43,738 nucleotides of DNA, taken from contig JABDQA010000019.1 of the NCBI GenBank assembly GCA_013042475.1, positions 1-43,738 on the forward strand, given 5' to 3'. Made by a program: the position numbers and the translations under genes. The notes beneath the pieces were generated by a model. That model saw nothing but the letters and a program-made list of their open reading frames with translations, did not search any database and was not told the origin of the DNA. Every line of letters begins with the position of its first letter. Position 1 is the stretch's first letter. This DNA comes from Desulfofustis sp. (lineage in GTDB: Bacteria > Desulfobacterota > Desulfobulbia > Desulfobulbales > Desulfocapsaceae). Positions 8,867 through 15,724 of this stretch are shown piece after piece.

Positions 8867-8895
8867 GCATTTATTCTTACCAAAATGCAATCCGA

Positions 8896-8928
8896 GGCCC
8901 GGTTCCAGTGGAACCGGGCCTTTTTTTT
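8896..8928 (+). terminator. Strong terminator after ppaC
   Basis: GGCCCGGTTCC-agt-GGAACCGGGCC followed by eight T: an 11-bp perfect stem. It lies only 7 bases before the convergent UshA-like gene's stop and may serve that strand weakly too. Confidence 0.93.
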
Positions 8929-8935
8929 GGGTGAA

Positions 8936-10072
8936 TTATTGGGTGCGTTTAGCGGCTAAACGTTTTTTGGTATCCTTGATAATAAAATCGATCTGGGGAT
9001 CGGTCCTTCCGGTGTCAGCAAGGGGAACGAAACGGTGCTCGTAGATACTGACATTATTCCTGTCGCCCCACGATTCCTGCGCCTTTTCAAGATTTGCAAT
9101 CTGTCCGATTAATTCGAGTTTCTGCTCTTCCAGCTGTGCAATTTGCTCAATTTTGGAATTAGCGTCCGATGGATTGGTCTTCAATCGATTTAATCGCAGA
9201 TTGATAGTTTTAAATCTTTTTCTCAATGTCAGAAGTTCTTTACTAGTGCCTATTCCCAGGGGACTGCCATTCCAATGCACGGATAGGACGCCCTGATAGC
9301 GACCTCTGTTTCCTGTTTGCGTAACCAGAGTGGTGCCGGACAGAAATGGGATGATATTGCCTTTGGTGTCGTCCGCGGCTATTGCTAGATCTATATGGGG
9401 AGACTGTTCGATAAAGCCGACAGTATCCTCTAATGGCATGGCACTAAGCAGGATAATGAGATCGGAAACTTTGTCAAGAGCGGGCAGGAGATCGGCGAGA
9501 ACCTCACCACCATCCTTGATTATAAAATCACCTGAATCTGAATGTGACGGTCCGGTAATGCCCACAAATGCAATGGACAGGTTGTCAAATGTTTTGGAGA
9601 TATACGGAGGAAAAACAGGCTTACCATTGTTGTCGTATAGGTTCGCCGAGACCCATGGTAGCCCTTGATTTTCTGTTTCCCGCAGAAGATCAAGACCGCC
9701 CGAAAGATCATTGGCGCCAACGGCAACCGCATCATGGTTAAGCAGTGTATAGATTTCAGCGATGGTAGCGGCGGTAATGAATTCATCGGATTCAGGAGGG
9801 TAGTGCCCTTTTTTTCGAAAGAGTGGATTGCCGGCGTCGACAACAACGACTCGACCGCCTGTATTTCTCCAGATTTTTTTTAGCGAGTTGGCTTTCTCGG
9901 ACAGACCGCCCAAACGTCCCGATCCTCAGCCGCAGGGTTCGAGCTCACCGTTGACATTGGCTGAAAAAAGCAGGGTAAATTTGACGCCATCGTCAGCATC
10001 GGCAGAAACAGGCCAATGGAATGCGCAGAGCCCGAGCAACAGAGTGAATAGTAAACATAATTTGTGTCTCAT
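8936..10072 (-). CDS. UshA-like periplasmic metallophosphatase-fold protein, predicted selenoprotein (EPCGU)
   Basis: The track lists only the part after a TTG at 9913. The same frame runs upstream through a TGA (9928-9926) to an ATG at 10072, adding a signal peptide (MRHKLCLLFTLLLGLCAFHWPVSA) and LLFSANVNGELEPCG-U-GSGRLGGLSEKA. Homologues of this type read EPCGC...LGGLxRR, so the TGA sits exactly at the second Cys; Sec would be residue 49 of 378. The fold resembles the N-terminal metallophosphatase domain of 5'-nucleotidases (VVVVDAGNPLF, YTLLNHDAVAVGANDL, AFVGITG). However, the canonical metal ligands look replaced: ANVNG for DxHG, GAND for GNHD, and no GHTH. A redox rather than phosphatase role through the CGU motif is an inference. 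The ATG overlaps the rarA stop (ATGA), so translation is probably coupled. The last 90 residues include a coiled coil. Confidence 0.85.
9899..9911 (-). promoter_or_regulatory. Candidate SECIS hairpin in the UshA-like gene
   Basis: RNA reads GGGC-GGUCU-GUCC, four pairs including one G-U, with the GGU of the loop at bases 19-21 after the UGA, the same offset as in E. coli fdhF. The loop sequence GGUCU is identical to that of the rhodanese hairpin although the encoded peptides are unrelated (GGL versus AGL). Confidence 0.62.
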
Positions 10073-11385
10073 TTCTTATTCTTTCGCAAAATTTTGCGCC
10101 ATTTCTCCAGTCGGTCTTTCACGACAGCTTCATAACCTCTATTCACCGGGAAATAAAATCTTTTTCCGGAAAGATCATCGGGCAGGTGATTCTGATCTAC
10201 GAGACCTTCTGGAGAGTCATGTGCATACACATAGCCTTTGCTGTAACCGAGCTCCTTCATAAGCTGGGTCGGGGCATTGCGGATATGCAGGGGCACCGGC
10301 AGCGATCCGGTCTGCTGTATGAGTGCCCGTACAGCCTTGGAAGCTGTGTACACGCCATTGCTTTTCGGCGCTGTGGCCAGATAGACCACAACTTGTGCAA
10401 GTGCCAGATCGCCCTCCGGGGAACCAAGCATATGATAGGCGTCCCGGCCAGCAACGGCCTGCACCATTGCTTGTGGATCGGCAATTCCAATGTCTTCAGA
10501 AGCAAAGCGGATGAGCCTGCGGGCGATATAGAGCGGGTCTTCACCACCTTCGATCATCCTGTAGTACCAGTAGAGCGAACCATCCGGATCGGAGTCTCTG
10601 AGGCTTTTATGTAAGGCGGAGATGAGGTTGAAATGTTCCTCTCCGTCTTTGTCGTAGCGCAACGTTCTTGTCTGACTTGCTTCCTCGATGTCTATCACGC
10701 TTATCAGCGCATCTCGACTGTCTTCCCTTAGACGCTGCAGGGCGAGTTTAGAAGCCAGTTCGAGAATGTTGAGAGCGTTTCGAGCGTCACCGTCGGCCGC
10801 TTCTATTAATAGTTTACCCGCCTGTTCTTCAAGCTGCAGACTATGCGAACCTAATCCTTTTTCCCTGTCGTTGAGGGCCTGTTGGATTATCTGAGCCAAT
10901 GTTTCTGGGGATAATGGCTCGAGTACCAGCACCCGGCAGCGGGAGAGCAGTGGGGCGGTTACCTGAAAAGAGGGGTTTTCAGTGGTCGCCCCGATAAGTG
11001 TGAGAAGCCCGCTTTCAACATGGGGCAGGAAGGCATCCTGCTGACTTTTGTTGAATCGGTGTATTTCATCGACGAATAGTAGCGTTTTAAGGTGATCTTG
11101 GGTCAGTTTAACCTTGGCAACCTCGACTATTTGACGGACTTCCTTGACACCCGAGAGGACTGCTGAAAAAAAAACGAAATCGGCGTCAGTTACTGCCGAG
11201 ATAATTTTCGCCAGGCTCGTCTTTCCAGAGCCAGGCGGTCCCCAGAGGATAAGAGACGGAAGTGAATCTTCTTGCAGCAGTTGTCGAAGAATACGCCCCT
11301 CTCCAACCAGTTTTTCCTGACCAAAGAAACCGTCAAGCGTATCAGGTCGCATGCGATCTGCGAGCGGGGAGTTGAGTTCAGGCAT
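10069..11385 (-). CDS. rarA: Replication-associated recombination protein A (RarA/MgsA, AAA+ ATPase)
   Basis: Clamp-loader-like ATPase acting at stalled replication forks. The start is placed at MPELNSPLADRMRP (11385), giving 438 residues, the family length; the track's 51 extra residues overlap the divergent gene and look non-coding. Motifs: the FFGQEKLVGEG box, Walker A LWGPPGSGKTSLAKI (about residues 50-64), Walker B LLFVDEIHRFNKSQQD, sensor 1 IGATTENPSF, an arginine-finger region at LLSRCRVL, then the MgsA C-terminal domain (YYRMIEGGEDPLYIARRLIRFASEDIG and the late YAHDSPEG). The downstream seleno-UshA gene overlaps its stop by 4 bases. It is divergent from the GAF-cyclase gene, with about 110 bases between starts. 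No clear Shine-Dalgarno is seen at the start. Confidence 0.93.
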   Translation of the reverse strand: MPELNSPLADRMRPDTLDGFFGQEKLVGEGRILRQLLQEDSLPSLILWGPPGSGKTSLAKIISAVTDADFVFFSAVLSGVKEVRQIVEVAKVKLTQDHLKTLLFVDEIHRFNKSQQDAFLPHVESGLLTLIGATTENPSFQVTAPLLSRCRVLVLEPLSPETLAQIIQQALNDREKGLGSHSLQLEEQAGKLLIEAADGDARNALNILELASKLALQRLREDSRDALISVIDIEEASQTRTLRYDKDGEEHFNLISALHKSLRDSDPDGSLYWYYRMIEGGEDPLYIARRLIRFASEDIGIADPQAMVQAVAGRDAYHMLGSPEGDLALAQVVVYLATAPKSNGVYTASKAVRALIQQTGSLPVPLHIRNAPTQLMKELGYSKGYVYAHDSPEGLVDQNHLPDDLSGKRFYFPVNRGYEAVVKDRLEKWRKILRKNKK

Positions 11386-11494
11386 TGGTGGCGTTAATTT
11401 GAGGGCAGGGTTCGAGGAAGCTATCCAGACATATTTGATTGATTTAATATTCCTCAGAATATACCCTGAACATGACAAAGGGAAGGGATTTTCA

Positions 11495-12703
11495 ATGCCA
11501 ATTGATATCAAGGAAACCTCCGAAAAAGACGACCGCACCAGACTGGAGACTCTACTTCCTGTCTACCGGTGGGGAAGAAGGTTGCTCAAAGCTGAAAGCG
11601 AGGAGCAAATCTGTAGTGTAGTCGGCGATGCTCTTCATGAACAGTTGGGAGCGACCTCATTGTCGGTGATGCTACTGGATGAAACCACCAGCTCTCTCCA
11701 AATAGTCGCTTCCAGAGGATTACCAAAGCAGGTCATTGATCAGTCACAGATTGAACCTGGAGAACGCATCTCTGGCAGAGTCTTTGAGACTAAAAGGCCT
11801 CTGATCATTAACAGGGATGAGGAGACCTCCGAAGATATCGAGTCGCTGTTGAGCAGAGTCGAGTTGTCCGCTTCACTTTCTTTTCCGCTGGTCAGCAACA
11901 ATGATGCCATCGGTGTAATTAATCTCAGCCACCACGGCGATCAGAAACGTTTCTCACGTTCAGATCTTGAGTTGGTATCGATTCTTGCCCAGCTGACGGT
12001 GACGGCAATAGAGAACCTGAGGCTTTCTGCACAGAAGCAGGAGAGCACCAGGATTCGCACCTTGTTTGAACAATACGTTTCCCCTGAAATTGCACGGGTG
12101 CTGTTGGATCAGGGAGGTGCCACAATGGAGCTTGGTAAAATCCAGACGCTGACGGTACTCTTCGCCGATATCAGGAATTATACGCTGCTTGTTCAGAATC
12201 TTTCGCTACCAGGCCTGCGTGAATTTCTCGATGCATTTTTCGAGATGTTTACCAGGGTTGTGTACGAGAACAAAGGTACTTTGGATAAATTCATGGGTGA
12301 TGGGGCGCTGGTTATTTTCGGAGCCCCGATTGAACATGATAATCCTGCTGAGTCCGCGGTGAACACAGGTAAACAAATTATTCACCGTTTTCGGGCACTG
12401 AGAAAAGACTATTTGAAGCGAAACAAATTTTTCTCTGATATCAGCCTCGGCATCGGGATCAGCAGTGGTGAGATGTTCATCGGTAAACTGGGATCAAGGG
12501 ACCGGTTCGATTATACGGTGGTTGGGCCTGACGTCAATATAGCCCAGCGCCTTGCCTCCGGCGCCGACGGTGACAAAGTGCTATGCACCGATCTGGTTCT
12601 AAAGGCGTGCAGACGGATTACCCCGCGATTACCTGCAGAGTCAATGCATTTGAGAGGTTTCATTGATCCCATTACCGTACACGAGGTTGAACTGGATGAG
12701 TAA
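11495..12703 (+). CDS. GAF-domain class III adenylate/guanylate cyclase
   Basis: Predicted cytosolic nucleotide cyclase with an N-terminal ligand-sensing GAF domain. The start at 11495 (MPIDIKETSEK) follows an AAGGGAAGGG ribosome site and gives 402 residues; the longer track start overlaps rarA. Residues about 25-180 are GAF (SLSVMLLDETTSSLQIVASRG ... IGVINLSHHG). A short signalling helix leads to the cyclase domain at about 220-400. Metal Asp residues are in LFADIRNY and GDGALVIFG, the substrate Lys in LDKFMGDG, and the Asn/Arg pair in NIAQRLAS. The purine-selecting segment reads YTVVGPDVN where adenylate cyclases usually have YTVIGDTVN, so substrate choice is probably ATP but not certain. 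No membrane helix. The GAF ligand is unknown. Confidence 0.87.
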   Translation: MPIDIKETSEKDDRTRLETLLPVYRWGRRLLKAESEEQICSVVGDALHEQLGATSLSVMLLDETTSSLQIVASRGLPKQVIDQSQIEPGERISGRVFETKRPLIINRDEETSEDIESLLSRVELSASLSFPLVSNNDAIGVINLSHHGDQKRFSRSDLELVSILAQLTVTAIENLRLSAQKQESTRIRTLFEQYVSPEIARVLLDQGGATMELGKIQTLTVLFADIRNYTLLVQNLSLPGLREFLDAFFEMFTRVVYENKGTLDKFMGDGALVIFGAPIEHDNPAESAVNTGKQIIHRFRALRKDYLKRNKFFSDISLGIGISSGEMFIGKLGSRDRFDYTVVGPDVNIAQRLASGADGDKVLCTDLVLKACRRITPRLPAESMHLRGFIDPITVHEVELDE

Positions 12704-12720
12704 TTTTGAGAAATCCCAGA

Positions 12721-12933
12721 TTATCCGCAGCGGTAGTGATTGTGCTCGAAAGTGATGACGTCGTCACGGTGCAATTGCCTGCCTCTTCGATGTTCCACTT
12801 GACCATTGACTTCGACTTGGCCTTCGAGAATCATGAATTTGGCCTCCAGACCGTCCTGAACCATGTCGGCCAGTTTGAGAAATTGTCCGAGTTTTATGGG
12901 GTAATTTTGTATTTTAATTGTTTTAATTGTCAT
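12721..12933 (-). CDS. Small S4-domain RNA-binding protein (YbcJ-like)
   Basis: A 70-residue protein that is essentially one S4 RNA-binding fold: IKLGQFLKLADMVQDGLEAKFMILEGQVEVNGQVEHRRGRQLHRDDVITF. The LGQFLKLA...SGGEAK-type first half and the VxVNGxVExRRGRKL second half are those of the YbcJ/YaaA group, which bind structured RNA; the exact role is unresolved. The ORF drawn on the other strand (12706-12999) is its shadow. A promoter with a consensus -35 lies 63 bases upstream. It is convergent with the cyclase gene (17-base gap). No obvious ribosome site precedes the ATG. Confidence 0.8.
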   Translation of the reverse strand: MTIKTIKIQNYPIKLGQFLKLADMVQDGLEAKFMILEGQVEVNGQVEHRRGRQLHRDDVITFEHNHYRCG

Positions 12934-12995
12934 GGCTCAAAAGGAAACAGAACAACCACCTTCTTGGGTTACCAACTCTATCTTTTTGTACACCA

Positions 12996-13024
12996 ATAAA
13001 AGTATGTTCCTTGTTCTCTGTCAA
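12996..13024 (-). promoter_or_regulatory. Predicted sigma-70 promoter of the S4-domain gene
   Basis: On the minus strand TTGACA, 17-base spacer, TTTTAT. The -35 is a perfect match. The rest of the 335-base gap up to 13268 is AT-rich with no credible gene; a motif reading for a riboswitch was tried and none fitted. Confidence 0.55.
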
Positions 13025-13268
13025 ATTATATAGTACATTGAGTTGCGATTTGATTTTCATCAAAATTCAAGCTAGTTAGTGTCCATAGGAAACGGGTGAT
13101 TTTGTCTCAAGATAGAGGCATGCGAGAAATTTCACCGCAGGCATGATCACGTCCGGGGATGAAATTGCGAGTACAGCGAAGAGTTTGGACAATAGAACCA
13201 ACCGTTTCCAGATTGATACTAGTTATACAGTTAAGTCTGTAAATCTTAAATCTTCCAGGAGGATTGAT

Positions 13269-13760
13269 ATGACCGCCCCTATGCCGAGAAGTTTTTTTGT
13301 ATATCTATTTGCCGGACTGTTTCTGTTGACAATCTCAGGTTGTGCTTCCCAGAATAAGCCGGTTGACGCCGGAAGCGGTGTCGGTCCTCTGCCAAGTCCG
13401 GTTGCCAACTATGAAGATATAAAAGTACCGCCCGAGATGAAACTCAATACCAAGAAGACGCTGACAATCAACACCGAATCGTTTCACGGCGGCGTACTCA
13501 TATTCAACGGCTACGTTGAGGTTCAGTCGCTTAAAGATTACATGGTAAAATCGATGAAGAGCGATCAGTGGCGGCATGTGGGCGAGGCCTCTTATAACAA
13601 TGTTCTTCTCGCCTTCACCAAGCCCAACAAAACTGCAATCATCGTGCTTCAAGGTGGGGGACTTGGGAAAATAGGGAAAACCAAAATGGAAATGTATGTG
13701 ACGGTTGATGCAGCAGCTGGCAAGCAGCTTAATCCGTTCGGTGAGCCGGTCAATAACTAA
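13269..13760 (+). CDS. Conserved outer-envelope lipoprotein of unknown function
   Basis: The start at 13269 (MTAPMPRSFF) is supported by AGGAGG 6 bases upstream; the track's earlier Met has no ribosome site. The product is 163 residues with a lipoprotein signal peptide ending LLTISGC. Mature residues are mostly beta strand and loop (LTINTESFHGGVLIFNGYVEVQSLKDYMVKSM ... NNVLLAFTKPNKTAIIVLQ). The FHGGVLIFNGYVEVxSLxxxM segment recalls small lipoproteins of sulfate and metal reducers, but I cannot name the family. No Asp follows the lipid Cys (sequence CAS), so outer-membrane sorting is expected if Lol rules hold. It is convergent with murJ. Confidence 0.82.
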   Translation: MTAPMPRSFFVYLFAGLFLLTISGCASQNKPVDAGSGVGPLPSPVANYEDIKVPPEMKLNTKKTLTINTESFHGGVLIFNGYVEVQSLKDYMVKSMKSDQWRHVGEASYNNVLLAFTKPNKTAIIVLQGGGLGKIGKTKMEMYVTVDAAAGKQLNPFGEPVNN

Positions 13761-13779
13761 TAGATGACTGATAAGGCAC

Positions 13780-13816
13780 GTCCAAGGCGCTTCCGATGCG
13801 AGGAAAAGCCTTGGAC
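13780..13816. terminator. Inverted repeat between convergent lipoprotein gene and murJ
   Basis: GTCCAAGGC ... GCCTTGGAC, a 9-bp perfect stem with an inner TTCC/GGAA extension. There is no T-run directly after it, so it may be a weak or Rho-assisted terminator, or another structured element. Confidence 0.5.
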
Positions 13817-13857
13817 GGCCACCTCTTTCTCCCCCTCCGTCTCTCAAATTCCCGGTG

Positions 13858-15447
13858 TCAGCGGGCCATTCGTGCCCTTATTTTTGTAATTATATCATTT
13901 AGTTCCTGAAGTCCGAGCAGGTGGAGTACTGCGATGTAGCTCGTTGCTGACAGGAAGATTAAAAGCAGCAGAAAAGATATTTGATGTAAAATCGAACGAT
14001 GGAACTGAGCTGAAAAGAAATTGTAGAAAAAGAGCAATACGACGGTCATTACCACGGCAGAAGCAGCTATTTTCAACAATCCCGCCATGAGATTCCTCAG
14101 AGAAAAACCGTCAATTCTGCGATAAAGCACCACCATTAAAAACAGGAAATTAATGATCATCACTGCTGAGGTGGAAAGGGCGATAGCCCGGTGCTGGAAA
14201 TACTCGATGGTGTTGATGATAATCAGAACATTGAAGCCAATGGCGAGAAAACTCGCAATAACCGGGTAGCGAGTCGCGTTGATGGCATAGTAGACTGGTA
14301 CGATCACTTTGTTGGCCGAATAGGCGAACAATCCAACCCCATAAAGTGACAAGGCAATGGCAGTCGCCCGCGTGTCCGCAGCAGTGAATGCGCCGCGCTC
14401 AAAAATGATTCTGATTATGGGTTCGGCAAGAATTATCAGACCTATTGTGGCCGGCACAGTAAGGCAGAATACCATGGTCAGGGATGACACGAAAGTCGTG
14501 CGCATCTGAGCCAGATTGTTGGTTGATGCCTGACGCGCCAACACCGGAAGCGCGGCGATCGATATGGCAACACCGAACAGTCCTATGGGGAGTTGAACAA
14601 GCCGAAAGGCGTAATTGAGCCAGGAGACGGAACCCTCGGCACAGGATGAGGCGAAATTGGTATTTATAAAAATGTTTATTTGGGTGGCAGACAAGCCGAT
14701 AGTCGCCGGGATCATCAATTTCAGGACACGCCGCAGTCCAGGATCAGCTATGTTCAGTACCGGGGTGAATCTGAACCCTACATTTTTCAATACAGGCAAC
14801 TGTACGCCCAGCTGCAGAAATCCCCCGATTAGCGTTCCGAAGGCCATGCCGACAATGGCGGGGTGACCGTATTTAGGCAGCAGAAAGGCGAGGGTTGTAC
14901 CACCGATTATTGAACCTAGGTTGAAAAAACTCGAGGCCAGGGCAGGGATAAAAAAGCGATTCTTGGTGTTGAGTATGCCCATGACCACCGCAGCAAGAGA
15001 TATGAAAAGCAGAAACGGCATCATAATGACGGTCATGGTTGACGTCAGTTCGGCTTTTCCACCTACCGAGGCGAAATCAGGCGCCAGAAGAGCAACGATC
15101 TGGTCGGAAAAAAACATGCCCAGCAGGGTGATCAAAGAAATGGTGACAACAAAGAAACAGAGCACATTTGAAGCCAGCAGCCAGGTATCCTCCCTGCTCC
15201 TGTTGGCGTCATAATCGGAGAATACCGAGACAAACGCAGCAGAGAGCGCCCCCTCTCCGAACAGATCCCGCAACAGGTTGGGAATACGGAAGGCGACGAC
15301 GAATGAGTCGTAGGCGTAGCCCGCACCAAAAAGACCGGCAAATACCTGCTCGCGAATAAGGCCCAGCAGTCTGCTGCACATGACTGCTACTGAAACGGTT
15401 GCCGCCGATTTGGCAAGTCCGGTTGAAGGGGGATCGGTTTTGCTCAC
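13858..15447 (-). CDS. murJ: Lipid II flippase MurJ (MviN)
   Basis: Inner-membrane transporter of the MOP superfamily that moves undecaprenyl-linked peptidoglycan precursor to the periplasm. At 529 residues with about 14 hydrophobic segments it matches the family. The N-terminus has the typical signature SRLLGLIREQVFAGLFGAGYAYDSFVVAFRIPNLLRDLFGEGALSAAFV, including the conserved Arg residues of the central cavity. Further conserved segments include LPVLARQAS, the RGAFTAADT loop and the YxINATRYPV region. It is a single gene, preceded by a 277-base gap to the EF-G-like gene. Confidence 0.95.
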   Translation of the reverse strand: MSKTDPPSTGLAKSAATVSVAVMCSRLLGLIREQVFAGLFGAGYAYDSFVVAFRIPNLLRDLFGEGALSAAFVSVFSDYDANRSREDTWLLASNVLCFFVVTISLITLLGMFFSDQIVALLAPDFASVGGKAELTSTMTVIMMPFLLFISLAAVVMGILNTKNRFFIPALASSFFNLGSIIGGTTLAFLLPKYGHPAIVGMAFGTLIGGFLQLGVQLPVLKNVGFRFTPVLNIADPGLRRVLKLMIPATIGLSATQINIFINTNFASSCAEGSVSWLNYAFRLVQLPIGLFGVAISIAALPVLARQASTNNLAQMRTTFVSSLTMVFCLTVPATIGLIILAEPIIRIIFERGAFTAADTRATAIALSLYGVGLFAYSANKVIVPVYYAINATRYPVIASFLAIGFNVLIIINTIEYFQHRAIALSTSAVMIINFLFLMVVLYRRIDGFSLRNLMAGLLKIAASAVVMTVVLLFFYNFFSAQFHRSILHQISFLLLLIFLSATSYIAVLHLLGLQELNDIITKIRARMAR

Positions 15448-15603
15448 CTTACCAACTGGTTTGAAGTTCCATGAAGCAAAAATTTGTACTGTTTAATATC
15501 GAGCTGTTACGACGCGAATGTAACATCTGGTGATTGAATTCATCAAATGAAATAATCATTTAAGCTGAACCGCCCATTAATTTTCACTCGTGCTCAATGT
15601 TGC

Positions 15604-15632
15604 TTGACTTTCTGAGTGATGAATTGAATATA
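15604..15632 (+). promoter_or_regulatory. Possible promoter of the EF-G-like gene
   Basis: TTGACT, 17-base spacer, AATATA (TATATG overlaps), about 90 bases before the start. The -10 is imperfect. No gene is seen in the rest of 15448-15724. Confidence 0.4.
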
Positions 15633-15724
15633 TGGTGTGGTTAAATAGTCGACGCCCCGCTCAATTATACAACTCACGATTGATTGGATAAGAGAATTTT
15701 TTTCTTGAAATTGAGGAGACACAG

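Noticed and set aside
8147-8890. 247-residue minus-strand ORF opposite ppaC
   Set aside because: It is a mirror of a strongly conserved pyrophosphatase gene; its translation shows no family features.
12934-13268. Possible riboswitch in the gap before the lipoprotein gene
   Set aside because: Hairpins and conserved cores of c-di-GMP, cobalamin and similar classes were looked for by eye and did not fit.
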